From NCBI GenBank assembly GCA_017591395.1, contig WEDG01003321.1:248001-312000 (forward strand): a stretch of DNA of 64,000 nt, read 5' to 3'. Under the pieces are notes generated by a model, which was not told where the DNA came from, ran no database searches, and was given only the letters and a program-made list of their open reading frames with translations. Of this stretch, positions 32,853 through 44,974 are shown one piece after another (position 1 is the stretch's first letter; every line of letters begins with the position of its first letter). Position numbers and translations under genes: made by a program. The stretch comes from Schistocephalus solidus. Taxonomy: Eukaryota > Platyhelminthes > Cestoda > Diphyllobothriidea > Diphyllobothriidae.

Positions 32853-34865
32853 ACCTAACAGTGAACTCTGGGAGTCATTTTCGGTAATAAATCTGAATTA
32901 TAACTGGCATGGCAAATCTATTAAGAAAATGTATTCTGTTGACGTGGGCATTTGCTCCACTAACTGGAAAATGTCTGAAAAATATCCAGCAATATATTTT
33001 GTATCAATAAGGTTGTGGTTTTGTTCTACGTCGGTTAGTACTGAAAGGTCACTTGAGAAACCTCTTTTACTTGAAGGCTTACTGAAACGTTCGATATGTT
33101 TCATGTGCCTTTGCATGAATTGGCGAGAATTACTTATAACCTTATAGACGTTTCAATCGCTTGGAAGACTCAAAACAGTTTATGGATATCAGAAAGCACC
33201 TGACTAATGGAAATTTGAAGAAAAGAGCTCTTGATACTCTGAGGAAAAAGCTTCAAATTCAGAACTTTAGTTAAACCTTCTGCACATCATTTCAGATGTA
33301 CGTTTTTTCCAAATATCCACTTCAGTAAAACTTTCTCGAATCAAAAGTTGATACTATCTGAACAAAGCACCAATCCCCTACATAAAAAGATGTTTTTTTG
33401 GAAAAAAGGAATTTATTCTGCTGCATTTTGAGTTCATCTGCTTGACTTATGCGGGCGTGGTGACAGCAAAATTTGTTTTACCACCTAGTTCACGTCACAA
33501 ATAAAAAGTGGCAGTTCATCCACCGGTAATCCACCCAAAAAACCTATTGCAAATATAACACGTTTTGACGCAGCGAACAACTCCTCTCTAGCTGACTTTA
33601 TTTATCAACTTTTAAAATACTGTGCGTATTCTGCATGAGCTTCTACAATGCAAGGTAACGTGCCATAAATGAAATTTCCTTGGTAAAGTTTTTCATAAAA
33701 AGTTTATCAATGTTTAAGAAAAGGTAGTGATTTGTTTCGGGAAACTGTGAATCGTCCCCTCTATTAAAGCCTAGATAAAGTGTCCACTATCCCATCGTTG
33801 CCTTGGAAATGGGATGAATTGTCGCAGTTCGTAAGGCGGAAAATATATTTATGTAAATGTCCTGGTTGCTGCAAATTCGTAAGCTGCCAAAGATAGTGCT
33901 CGCAATTTAGTGAAAAATAATCATCATTCCTTGTTGTGTTTTTCATTGCAACGAGAGTAAAGAGCTCTGCAAACCCTCTGAAATAATCCTATGTAATTAA
34001 CTTATTATGTAATGGACTTTGACAGACATTATAAACCTCAAAATATACTTATTAATTAAACGTATGGATAAAGTATATACTACTTTAACTTAACTCAGAA
34101 AATGATTAAAAGCTGCTACGACTTGCAAATTCTGTCCTTTCCATCCAAAAAGAGATCGCGCTAAATTGTGAATACATACAGAAGAATAAAAACATTTTGA
34201 TCTAAGACCTTGAGGGGCTTTGAGCAAATCTGTTTGCGAGAAGAGTTTTAGGTTGTTTTAGATTCTCGCCCAGTGGCATTCACTCGGGTAATTTACATCT
34301 ATTGTCTTGTTTCAGCACAAGACCTAGGCAATCTGGGCCACAAAACGTTGAATCAGGCCGAATTCAACATCCATAATTCAAGCAATGTTTCGTGTATCAA
34401 TCTAAGGCTTCAAAGCAGTCTGGGCTGGGAAGAAATGGGAAGCAGTCCATGGTTGGAGTTAACTGCATGCAAGAATCTTGAAAAATTTAATCTTATAAAA
34501 TCATATTATGTGCACTATATGTGTGCGATTTCCGTCGATTTCACCTTCTGCCAATCACGGAAAAGGTAAAAGAATTTGAATGATTAATATTTCCTTGGTT
34601 AAACAGGGCTCCTTTGTGAATTTTCACAGATGTATCAAAATGTACCTGTTTATAAATTTTAGTAAAATAAGTTTGGTCATAGTGGAGTTTTTCAAATTCT
34701 TGTGACGTGCAGGTAATTTGGGATTATTTAATACAAGTATTGCCATGACTCAAATTCTCTCCTAAACGGAGAGGATCTATCCCAAATAATCCGTAAAAAT
34801 CCAAAAACATGTTCACTTACGTCGGTAAATAATTCTCATAGGGGGATGGACGTTTTCAGATTGGC
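32853..34865. other. Stretch without a confirmed gene; one weak exon candidate
   Basis: At 34318-34565 an open frame lies between an acceptor-like tattgtcttgtttcag and a donor-like ggaaaaggtaaaag. The encoded residues do not resemble a known family, and composition is only slightly raised. I regard it as unproven. Confidence 0.25.
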
Positions 34866-35080
34866 TACGGAACTCACTCGTTCCGCTCTGCCTTGGGTCT
34901 CACCCTCCAGCCCCACCAGCAGCCGCACAGGGACCAGTAGTATAGGCAGAAGACATTAATGACAAAGACAATGGGGGCTAGAATGGCCATTTCTGGCTTA
35001 TTAGCCGACGTCAGCTGGTCATAACAAACCCATGTGGTAAACCACCCGGGGCTTGAGCCCCTGTTGATTGCATTCATTAG
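34866..35080 (-). repeat. tRNA-derived SINE type 2, long tail
   Basis: On the minus strand ggctcaagccccgggtggtt (B-box region, decayed) is followed by the family tail ggctaataagccagaaatgg and then ccattgtctttgtcattaat. It continues into ctgtgcggctgctggtggggct...gagacccaaggcagagcgga, which the other copies here lack. The longer 3' part shows that the others are 3' truncated, or that the sub-family differs. Confidence 0.7.
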
Positions 35081-35879
35081 CATCGTTGTCATATCGCACA
35101 TGTTTTCCTTTCCATAGAAATTCTTCCCTAGTGCCAAAAACTATGGAGTCACTTTCAAGATGCCAAGACTGTTTATGTCGAAAAGAATCAAAAATATTGA
35201 ATCATTTTAGCAGTTAACTTTTATTTGTATTTTTCCGGTAATACTATCCAAGAAACATGTGGAGTTTCAAAGATCTAATGTTGATTAACCCAAGAGCAAG
35301 CTTCATAATGGACTATTCTGATTCTATTGCAGTAATCTTTATAATAGGAAATTATTCTGCTACATGTGAAAGCGCACGGGAAAGCCCACTCGGGCATCTC
35401 AGAGGATACGGTAAGCAGGCAAACCAACACCACCATACCCAAAGTATCATTGCGCATTTTTTACATAATCTCTCAAACTTGTTTGTTTAAAGCAGTAGGA
35501 GACTCTGGGAGCCGAATAACGTAAGCAACTTGATTATTACCTAACCAGGTGGTTTCCGAGGTACCGAAAACGGTTTTGATTTTAACGCATGCACTGAAAA
35601 TATCACTGAAGATATACTTCATCTGACCCACTTTTTAAATTGTTCCCTAATTCTCAATCATGCACGTCTGTCTGATAGTATGTTATCTATGGCAGCGCCT
35701 TTATATCAATACAAGCATTCAGAACTCTAACCGCGCATTTTATTTATATCTTTAACTTTATTTTTCTTAAAGAATTGTGGTTCGGCGTAGGTAATTTTTT
35801 GAGTATTCCTCCGCAGGCTTGCACAGGAGATAACTTAGGAAAGAGTAGCGTAAGTTAAAATAGCACCATTGTGGTCAGG
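35081..35879. other. Stretch without gene
   Basis: Opposite-strand ORFs at 35257-35490 are unsupported. Nothing else recognised. Confidence 0.3.
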
Positions 35880-36200
35880 ATAAATCACGACATGGACGAG
35901 TTCAGCTCTAATGCAATTGTGGCTCACTTGGTTGGCAGTGACCCCCGACTAGACGTCAACCAAGCATACTGAGCTATCAAGACACTTTAAGTTCTCACAC
36001 CAGTGGATCTCTGCGACGACAGAGACAGTGACCATACTGTTGACTAACTCAGCCTCGTGCTCTCAGGCTCCCCGGGCCGAAGGTGAAGCAGGAAGTTCGT
36101 TCGCGCTTCCTATCCCGTCACGCTATACCGAAGAATAAGAGACATAGCTTATTCTAAGTCTCTTCCTCCTTCACCTTCTCCTCCACCTTCTACTCCCATT
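35880..36200. other. GC-rich island, unclassified
   Basis: A clear compositional step (gtgacccccgactagacgtc through cctccaccttctactcc) with stops in all frames. It may be an old LTR or non-autonomous element. No ends or duplications were found. Confidence 0.3.
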
Positions 36201-36489
36201 ATTTAAACCCCTAACAGAAAAAGAGTACACTGACACCTCCGAAACTCTTCAACGCTGCCCCCCTTGTTACTGTTCAGTAGCTGCTTTAATTTTCTCTGAT
36301 CTACCCTAAATTGTATTATTCTATTGGTATGTCTAGTATAACACTCGTAGCAAAAAACTCGTTTATGTGTATTAATTAAAATTAATGCTTTTATACATAA
36401 AAAATAGGTACTCATATTTTCAGAACACTTGCTTTTTCAATGGTAGCTAGTTCAGCCTGTTGGTGTAAAAGCCTGGTAATTGAGGATCA

Positions 36490-37230
36490 AGTTAAATTTT
36501 AGAAGGCTCGTTTTACAGCATTATGGGCATTCTGTTGTCTTCCTGTGAAAAAGTTACCCAAATTTTGGAAGACGTGGTAGTCGATAGGGATAAGATAGGG
36601 CGCGTACGCTGGATAATGGAGAACTTCCGCTCCGACTCTTATCGTTATACCTCTACCATTTGTGCGTATGTGGTTTAGCGTTATCATGCAAGAAAATAAG
36701 ATTCGGTGGATTGACCTCTTTAGGCCTCCAAGTTTTGTATCATAGGATTCAGACGTTTCAGTATATTTTTGCCGTGATAGATGAGCTAGTTTTCATGAAA
36801 TTATAATGGACCACACCTGCGCCAAACGACCGAAAACTCATTATCTGCTCCTTTTAATGGACATTGCCCCTCTGGCTGTGTTTTGGTGGCTTTTCCTTGT
36901 CCATTTGTTATACTGAATATTAACGGTTATCGTATTGGATCTATTTTTTATCAAACGTTACAATTCTTATTCAAAAATAAATCAATTTGGGAAGAGAAAA
37001 CAACAACATGCAAGCTTCCAAACGTTGTCATTTGTGTTTTTTATTCATTTCCTTTTGAGCCCACTTATGGTAATTTTGAATTTATTGGCTTCAACTAGGT
37101 GAGTTACTATTGTTTGCTTGCTAGCACTAAACGTAAAAGATGATGTGTGCGCCCTTTGACTTTGTTCTGCTTCAATGGTGACTTGTAGTTCGTCATTATC
37201 GACCTTGATTCTGACCAACCACATGATTCA
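36490..37230 (-). mobile_element. Mariner-family (DD34D) transposase remnant
   Basis: On the minus strand several transposase landmarks occur in order. An N-terminal helix-turn-helix part (SKQTIVTHLVEANKFK then HKWAQKE, compare VSxTTVxxHLxxxGKVxxxxKWVPHE) lies at about 37135-37040. A central GVVHYNFMK lies at about 36815. The LHDNAKPHT box is at about 36690. EVLHYPAYAPYLIPIDYHVF lies at about 36635-36575, the conserved HPPYSPDLAPxDYHLF block. The parts are in at least three frames with internal loss. Mariner transposases cut and paste DNA at TA sites. This copy is dead. Terminal inverted repeats were not found. Confidence 0.75.
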
Positions 37231-37259
37231 ATCGTGTGGTCAATGTTACCAGAAATAAA

Positions 37260-40239
37260 TTTCACAAACCGATTTGCTAATGTCTGCTGTGTAGTAATAT
37301 TTGAGCTAAATACACCATTAATATTCCAAAATGTCTAATGCTGTATTTCCAAGTAACGGCTCATATTTCATATTTGTACGAATTTCCGACATTTACACCT
37401 TTCAACAACAATAATAAAATAGCTGTGATTTGTTTAAGGCGAAAAATGATTGAGAAAGATAAAATATGTTTGATAGATTTCTAGCAAAAACAAACTTATT
37501 TCAACCTAATATACTAACGTGAAATAATAAGCTTTCAAATGTAACCATATGTCTCATATATACTTGGGGATCATCGTATAATTTATTCTTCTTGATTCAT
37601 TTAAAGCTGGATTATGCTCATCTCCTGGAAAGATCAAGAACTACTCGGGTGCAAGCGATCAAGGTGGCTACACAATAAGCACAGCCCCAACAGAACAATG
37701 TGTGAACTGCTGCTTCTAGAAGCTGTGTGATCACATACCAATTGCATAATGTGAAGACGTCAATCCTTCATTTGTGCTGTGTTCCCGATGATGGGATAAA
37801 GCAAAGAATCCAAAAACATACTGTGAATAGACTTCATTCTGCGGTCAAATTTTCTTATTTTTGACTTTTCTCTTTGACATTCATCGTGTTAACGATAAGA
37901 TAATGCGCAGAAAACAAAACATTGGCGTAAGCGCGCTGACCGATTAATCAAAAAGCATCCAACTCTGGTTTCACACCCGCGGCAGTACTCTATCCAAGTT
38001 TACCTACAAAAACAGTGTATCGAAGATCATTTTCGTTAGGACATATCAGGAAGAAATCCTTTTTGTCCGATTGCTATTCCAAAGAACGGAGTTCTCTCGT
38101 CATCTGGCATCTTCTGACCTTGGGTGTGGCTTCGGTGGTTGTTTATGGCAAATGTTTTTTCGCTACTAAAACAAGCTAGTAATAATATTATTGGCTTAAA
38201 ACGTAGGTTTTTGTTAGTGCTCTTGTCCACATTACATTCATAGGAACCTCACTTTCGCTTTCATCTGAGCCTCGCTATGTTCGAACTACATTTATATTTT
38301 AATGAAATACCAACTGATCTTGAAAAAAACATTAATCACAGCGACTTTTAATTCATAGCATACGACGTGGTCAGTTTAAATAGTAGTTTAAGATACGCAC
38401 ACCACATAAACGCAAACCGTAGCACCATGAAATGAGACGAGGTGATTAACACCGAGGGTGGTAAAGTTTACTCTTTACATCTACTTCTATGCAACATTAA
38501 TAATGGGAATGAAAAAAATTCTTATTGTTTTTAAGCTTACCAAAGGCTTAAAAATACTAAGTCTTTATTTGTCGCGGAAACCATCAGTGAGACGTGATGT
38601 TTCTAACGCTTCTTTTGGGGTGGGGGGTAAAGTTCCTTAACGTGTCCGCTTTTGATTCGAAAATTGCAATTATGCTCTAGGAAAATATTTTTAAGTATAT
38701 TCTCAAGGTCAAAATATGAAAAAATGTACATATTTGGACTGTCGATAGACATATAATTTTTAAGTAACTGCTTACCGCTATTGCCACTGTTTCGTGACTG
38801 GCAGGATATTATTCAGGAGCAGCATTCACAGCTAACCCCGGTAGAACTTTCCAACAGATGGGCATCAAATAAGAGTGGTAACATATGGGCTTTTTAATTT
38901 TTATATAAGATAAACAAAGTTAAATAAAACTGTAGACATGGAACGCATGCATTTCTGTCCACCTCAGAGAAAATTTCACAATTTCATTATTACTTTTAAT
39001 AAAATGCGGCAGTTATCATTTTCTAATTGAAATGATCCTACTAGCGAATGATTTCAGCTTACTGGGCAGGCTTTCTAAGTATTCTTTCTTCAGACGAGAT
39101 TTATATTAGAATTACTATAATAAGTACCTTTTACTATCTAAGCTTCAATTGCTCTGTGAATGCGGATGTTTATTGTCCAGAGATTTGATTTCGACTCGGA
39201 ATTAAAAGTAGTTCTACTCAAATTCACAAGAAATTTACCGTTTGAAAATTTCTAAAACTTGTACTTGCTCAATGAATCACATAAGCATACAAATGTATGA
39301 AGAAAGCTAAGTATTTGACAATCAGTATAATATTTGTGATAGTTCGAATGGCTTGATTATAGAAACATTTGAAGAATATTGCATAAAAATAGACACTTTG
39401 CACACTGCACACAAAAAGTTCCTGTTATTAGCACCGTCACCAGAAGGCCACAGCTCCAGAAAAAATAATATTGGTCAAAAATTCAAGGTGTGCATGTTTC
39501 GAATCCATCCTTAGGCGCATATTCTGTAACCAAGAAATTGACCTATTTTCCTAATCCACCTTTATTAGATGTGATTCCAAAATTACCTCCCGGTATCATT
39601 TGAAAAACGTTCAAGTTACTATTGGGTTTTCGAGGTGGGACTTGGCAACCATAGATGTAGACCCACCAAATAAAATCAAACGAGTCTTTCGTAAATCACA
39701 ATTGATTAAAGGAAACTTGCAAAAATGTTCTGGCCAGCTTCACACGCCATTTGCGAATCCCCACTGAAGCATGCGTGACCATCCTCACCCCTGATACTGC
39801 ACTGAAGTACTGTTTACCTAAAAAGCACCATAGCCACATAGGAAAGAACACTACAGACTCGATAGGTAGAAAAGCCTAACGCCTAGGTTTTAATGTCCAC
39901 AAAATTAAATATGAGCAGCCAGACACAGCTCATCTGAAATGATTAAAAATTGGAATCGTAAATCACAAGCCGCTACTATTTTCGAATAAGCCAAAAGCGC
40001 AAGGTTTATATAATTGAAGGTTCACATGACTCTATGCAACAAATACCTCATCGGCATAGCAATTCACTGGCTGTGAACCGGACAAAAGTCCAGAAGTCAA
40101 TCTATGCAGAAGGCCAAAAGCGTGGAACAGCCAAACTGAAAAGGACATAAGCGCAAGCATCGCCCCATAACAGAGATGTCTATGAGCAGCTTTTAAGAAA
40201 ATTAGGGTAGAGGTAGACTTAGGATAGAGTTACGGTGAA
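37260..40239. other. Stretch without gene
   Basis: AT-rich throughout, with only short ORFs. Probably intron or intergenic. Confidence 0.4.
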
Positions 40240-40600
40240 TGCATAGCCGCCTGAACAGGGCATGGGAATAACAACCACACTACCGGCTTCAATTTCTGGA
40301 AACGTAAATATACCCATGTCTAAACGCTAACAGCAACCCTCACATAAAACTAAATTGCTAGCTTTATCTTAATCTAAACCCTAGTCCTACCTTAAAACTA
40401 ACCCTACAGTTATCATGCTAATACCTTTAACCTCGTAAAGACTCCAAGCCCAACGCCCTTAACTTTACCCTCCCCATACCTTAATCCTAAACATAATTTC
40501 CTTGGAATTTAGCGCAAAGCCACGTCTATTTCAAGCGACTCCTTTTCCCGAGTTTTTAGGCCGAAATAGAAGGCATTCTTATCAGTAAAGCTCTAAGTAG
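40240..40600 (+). repeat. Dispersed repeat B with degenerate telomere-like core, copy 7
   Basis: Same order of landmarks as 4490-4900: a left unique flank, aaatatacccatgtctaaacgctaac, then a run of taaaccctagtcctacctta-like units, then gaatttagcgcaaagccacg and aggcattctt. The two copies are about 36 kb apart in the same orientation. Confidence 0.65.
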
Positions 40601-40685
40601 GGTTAGGTGTAAGATTAAAATAAGGCTTACGGAAAAGGCTCGTCTTAAGGGTAGGACTCGGAAGATTTACACTTCCCGTAAGTTA
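40595..40685 (-). repeat. Inverted degenerate telomere-like run next to repeat B
   Basis: gtagggttaggtgtaagatt and cttaagggtaggactcgg are the opposite strand of the same degenerate unit. Together with copy 7 they form an inverted arrangement around 40600. Confidence 0.5.
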
Positions 40686-40859
40686 ATGCAAGGCCACCGG
40701 TATTACGTGGGACCGTTCTTATTCTTCTGTCCTATCGAGGGGGACGCATATAAGGGATTCAGACAAAATTGTCTTTCCTATTGCATATGGTTTACCAATA
40801 TGAGTGAAAATTTGTGGTCCAAGTGGCAGGAGGAAAACCTGTAGTCAAAAACTGGTATA

Positions 40860-41471
40860 AATCCTCTCCGATATAGAACCGCATGCAACAGAAGTGCAGG
40901 TTAGCCTTTCAGGAAGCGATGGTCATGGATCAAGCCAGTGAGGAGATGGTCAGACTGGCACTAGAGGATTAGTACTCGGTCGGTACAAGTAATAGAACCA
41001 TGGGATCTGCATATCAGGCAATACATGCAAGGCTCGAATCAACTCGGACGGGGCCATTAGAAGAGACGAATAAATGCTGGCTGGTTCGACAGCTGGTATC
41101 CCCACCAGATGAAGGAAGTGTCAGCCCGTTGTCACGCGCCCGGCATAAAATACCGGCTCCTTGACGCGCCAAAAAAACCAGCTTAAAAAGCACGTGCAGT
41201 GCCAACTGGTCAGCCTGCGCGGTTAAGAGTGTGGGAAGAGGAAAACAGTGTTTGCGCCAACGCCCAGGTCCAAAAAGGGTGTACAAGTCACGCAAGTTTG
41301 CCAGCAGTCAATCTCGAACGGGTTGAAGCTTAACATTAGAAAACAGGCAGTCCTGATTTCGTACGTGGTAGAAAAGGATAAGTATGAGCAAATAAATATC
41401 TACGAAAAAAGCCACTTCAGTAAAGTTTGCAAAACGTCGCTGCAAATACTCTGTTGTCCATAAACTCGACA
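40860..41471. other. GC-rich flank of the Penelope pair, unclassified
   Basis: A minus ORF of 93 codons (41295-41014) has no recognisable domain. The sequence has no counterpart after the opposite end of the Penelope pair at 45137, so it lies outside the inverted repeat. Confidence 0.3.
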
Positions 41472-41634
41472 CGCGATCACGGGAACAATAGGTTTCATAT
41501 CATGACGTTTCAAAATCAAACCAGATTCCATCGTAGGAGGTAGGTTCAGTACGGCGCCTCACAGTATTTATGCGTTCTGAACATGCTGGCTCTAAAGCTA
41601 CTCGTTCAGGATGCACTGCAGGGGGGTTGGGGAG

Positions 41635-42506
41635 TTAATTGCTGTCCTGCTGATCATTGATATTTTTTTCTACCTCGCCTCGCCTGTGGGCTGTATCGGG
41701 ATGGCAAGTGTCATTAACGTCGTCTGCATTGCCCGCGTTTGTTGTCCCGGGACCCGCATGTCTGTTTTTCGTCCCTTGTTGGCATCTGTCCGTGCACGTC
41801 TCATCGGTGGTTGCTGGGTCGTTGCCGGTGTCTCCGTTCCTATCGGGTTGGAGAAGCCCATCATCAGTGTTCGTGCGCAAACTATGTTCACCTGCGTCCA
41901 CGTTCATGCCTGGCCGGAAGTCTTGCTGATTTGCATTCTCCGCGGTTATCCCATTGAATGTGTTGGTGTGTGGCATAGGTTCACTAAGGCATGTGTTCTG
42001 GCTCGTTATGCGTTTGCTTGCGACCGCAAACAGTCTGACTACTTGCCTGCAATTCTGTTGATTGAGTCGCACTCGTAAGACCTGGTAGGCCGCCGGGAGA
42101 ATCGTACAACGGTTAATGGAAGAAGGTACAGTGTGCCAGTCTTCGAGCGTTTCTCTGGCTGTTGGGCCATAACTTGGCCTAGGATTTCGGCGTCCTGGAA
42201 AGAAAAGATGTGTCCAGAGGCCGCACAGTGTTCCGCTACCAACGAGAGCTGATCCATCCTTCTTACGGCCCTTGCGTGTTCACACATGCGGGTCTGTAAT
42301 CGCTTACCGGTTTCTCCGACATATTTCGCCTCCCAGGACCCGCACTGAACATGAAAGACCACGTTCGCCGTTTCGCCGCGTGACAGGGTGGCCTTGGTTC
42401 TCATGACCAGACGTTTTATTGTCGCCTCAGGTTTGTGGGCGACGCCGATCCCCAGTGGTTGTAAGAGACGAGCAACAGCTTTAGATAGGTTCTCGATATA
42501 TGGCAT
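41635..42506 (-). pseudogene. Penelope GIY-YIG nuclease and C-terminal extension, copy A
   Basis: The nuclease part reads NVVFHVQCGSWEAKYVGETG, then KRLQTRMCEHARAVRRMD, with the Y-V-G element and the TR-x-x-EH segment that carries the catalytic Arg. A frameshift near 42060-42080 separates it from the rest. After it comes an extension (MRLNQQNCRQVVRLFAVAS through GPGTTNAGN to NDQQDSN) of about 145 residues, rich in Asn, Thr, Asp and Gln. The nuclease would nick target DNA during insertion. The catalytic residues are better preserved than in copy B, but the frame is broken. Confidence 0.8.
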
Positions 42507-42674
42507 TGCCCGTCACACTTTCGGTGGTTCTATCACTGGTCTTAAAACTTGCCTTGGTTGTCTGCTGCGTTCTATGAAGCTACGAGGATAACTGTTGGTG
42601 GTGAACTTTCGTTGAAGATAATGGAGCTCGACTGATTCGTCGCCTTTCTCGCTACAATGAGTTTCCGCCCTTTT

Positions 42675-42991
42675 TTAAAGCGTCCGTACGCAGCTACGTT
42701 TGTGGCACAATGGGTGGTTACTTTGGTAACTGAGGACTTGACGTGTGTTTGTGGCCTGTCTATTTACCGCTGTCCTTAGGCTGCCATCGGTCTTACTGTA
42801 GACTAGGACGTCGAAGAACGCCATTTGACTGTTGGCCTCAGCCTCCATTGTGAACTGAATGTCCGGATAGATGGAGGTCAGGTGTGCGTGAAATTCGGCG
42901 ACCATTTCGCGCTTGAGAACGACGAAATCATCGTCCACATACCTCACCCAAAATATTGATCTGTGGTTCATAAACACACGTGTCTCTAAAT
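42675..42991 (-). pseudogene. Penelope RT fragment, copy A
   Basis: The frame opens with VFMNHRSIFWVRYVDDDFVV, the RT catalytic box (RYVDD). The residue after the box is Asp where copy B and the usual family sequence have Thr. It then reads IYPDIQFTMEAEANSQMAFF and KRSCVRTL before a TAA at 42677-42675. Copy B has the same stop in the same place. In the family the reading normally continues here (K-R-A-E-x-H-C), so the stop is a disabling change. RT motifs 1-5 upstream are absent because of the 5' truncation. Confidence 0.8.
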
Positions 42992-43009
42992 TTGAAGAAA
43001 GGCCAACGC

Positions 43010-43936
43010 TCTACTCGATGTCCGTTATGCCTACTTCAAGTGCGATGGAGATCCGATGAAGAAGCTAGTGGCAAAAATCAACGCGACGCTCGCTAGTTCG
43101 CAGAGTAACGGTGACATCTCAAAAGCTAAACGACTGACAATTAAACCTACAGATTCGGCCATGGCGAAATTCTATTGGCTGCCAAAGTACACAAACATGG
43201 TGCTCCACTTCGACCCATCATATCCCTGCGTGGAAAACCCACATTCAATCTGGCCAAATGGCTGTTCTGACGTCTGAACTGCCTTAAATCCGACTCCGAT
43301 ACAACGGTCTGTTCAGCCGCCCATTTCTTGAAAAGACTCCGTGGTTTACACCTTAAGGCAGACGAACTCATGGTATCATTTGATGTTACCTCACTTTTCA
43401 CCTCAATTCCTCAGAGCCTTGCAATTGAAACTGTCAGTGACTTGTTTGAGAACAGTTATGACGAGGTAATTAATAAACCTAAACGGGCGCACCTCATCCA
43501 GCTGCTCACTTTCTGCCTCAAAACCTACTTCATATTTGAGAGAACGGTTTACGAACAGATTAAAGGGACTCCGATGGGTTCGCCGCTGACTGGTTTCATT
43601 GCTGAGGCGGTCCTCCAAAAGTTAGAGACACGTGTGTTTACGAACCACAGAGTAATATTTTGGGTGCGGTATGTGGACGATACTTTCGTCGTTCTCAAGC
43701 GCGAAATAGTCGCCGAATTTCATGCACACCTGACCTCCATCTATCCGGACATTCAGTTCACAATGGAGGTTGAGGCCAACAGTCAAATGGCGTTCTTAGA
43801 CGTCCTAGTCCACCGTAAGACCGACGGCAGCCTAAGGACAACGGTATATAGAAAGGCCACCAACACTTGTCAAGGCCTCAGTTACCAAATTAACCACCTA
43901 TTGTGCCACAAACGTAGCTGCGTACGGACGCTTTAA
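43010..43936 (+). pseudogene. Penelope reverse transcriptase, copy B, frameshifted
   Basis: The first frame (about 43010-43277) holds KKLVAKINATLASSQSNGDI, then TIKPTDSAMAKFYWLPKYTN, the family's L-K-P-T-D and FYGLPKxHK region. A frameshift follows between 43230 and 43330. The second frame holds FDVTSLFTSIP (about 43380), IKGTPMGSPLTGFIAE (about 43560) and RYVDDTFVVLK (about 43670), which are the RT motifs carrying the catalytic Asp residues, ending KRSCVRTL and TAA at 43934-43936. It is related to telomerase-type RTs. It is inactive because of the frameshift and the stop. Confidence 0.85.
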
Positions 43937-44092
43937 AAAAGGGCGGAAGCTCATTGTAGCGAGAAAGGCGACAAAGTAGCTGAGCTCCATTATCTTCAAC
44001 GAATGTTCCCCCCCAACGGTTATCCTCGTAGGTTCATAGAACGCAGCAGACAATCGAGGCAAGTTATAAGACCAGTGATATAACCACCGAAA

Positions 44093-44974
44093 GTGTGGCG
44101 GGCAATGCCATACATCGAGAACGTATCTGAAGTTGTTGCTCGTCTCTTACAACCACTGGGGATCGGCGTCGCCCACAAACCTGAGGCGACATTAAGACGT
44201 CTGGTCATGAGACCCAAGGCCACCCTGTCACGCGGCGAAACGGCGAACGTCGTCTATCGTGTTCAGTGCGGGTCCTGTGAAGTGAACTTTGTCGGAGAGA
44301 CCGGTAAGCGACTACAGACCTGCATGAATGAGCTCGCAAGGGCCGTAAGAATTATGGATCAGCTCTTGTTGGCGGCGGAACACTGTGCGGCCTCTGGACA
44401 CACCTTTTCTTTCCAGGACACCGAAATCCTAGGCCGAGGTATCGATCAAACATCCAGAGAAACGCTCGAAGACTGGCACACTGTACCTTCTTCCATTAAC
44501 CGTTGTACGATTCTCCCGGCGGCCTACCAGGTCTTACGAGTGCGACTCAATCAACAGAATTGCAGGCAAGATGTCAGACTGTTCGCGGTCGCAAGCAAAC
44601 ACATAACAAGCCAGAACACATGCCTGAGTGAACCTATGCCACGCGCCAACACATTCAATGGGATAACCGCGGAGAACGCAAATCAGCAAGACTTCCGGCC
44701 AGGCATGAACGTGGACGCAGGTGAACATAGTTTGCGCACGAACACCGATGATGGGCGTCTCCAACCCGATAGGAACGGAAACACCGGCAACGGCTCAGCA
44801 ACCACCGATGAGACGTGCACGGACAGATGCAAACGAGGGACGACAAACAGACATGCGGGTCCGGGACAACAAACGCGGGCAATGCAGACGACGTTAATGA
44901 CACTTGCCATCCCGACACAGCCCCCAGGCGAGGCAATGGAGAAAATCTTCAATGATCAGCAGCACAGCAATTAA
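44093..44974 (+). pseudogene. Penelope GIY-YIG nuclease with long C-terminal extension, copy B
   Basis: One open frame of 293 codons. Residues 1-40 are the linker (YIENVSEVVARLLQPLGIGV). The nuclease follows, NVVYRVQCGSCEVNFVGETG, where the usual YVG is FVG. The segment with the catalytic Arg reads KRLQTCMNELARAVR, with Cys in place of Arg and Leu in place of His compared with copy A. Later come AAEHCAASGHTFSFQD and TLEDWHT. About 140 residues of polar extension end in FNDQQHSN. The frame is separated from the RT by stops, so it is a fragment, and the loss of the Arg should remove nuclease activity. Part of the extension (about residues 255-290) is read in a different frame from copy A and then returns. 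Confidence 0.8.

Larger units (their letters stand above)
41472..42991 (-). mobile_element. Penelope-like element, copy A (5'-truncated, inverted)
   Basis: On the minus strand this holds the last third of an RT, a GIY-YIG nuclease and a long C-terminal extension, followed by a 3' untranslated end. It matches copy B (43621-45136) over its whole length of about 1.5 kb, with about 20 mismatches in the first 340 bases by eye. Homology stops at 42991, inside the RT, so its 5' part is missing. Penelope-like elements are retroelements whose RT is related to telomerase and which carry a GIY-YIG endonuclease. They often leave truncated and inverted partial copies. Confidence 0.85.

Noticed and set aside
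34318..34565. Exon with reasonable splice signals
   Set aside because: Encoded sequence has no protein-like pattern or family match. Left as a weak candidate only.
41611..42078. 155-codon plus ORF and its neighbours at 41657-41957
   Set aside because: Antisense shadow of the Penelope C-terminal extension on the minus strand. The same shadow appears opposite copy B at 44534-44952.
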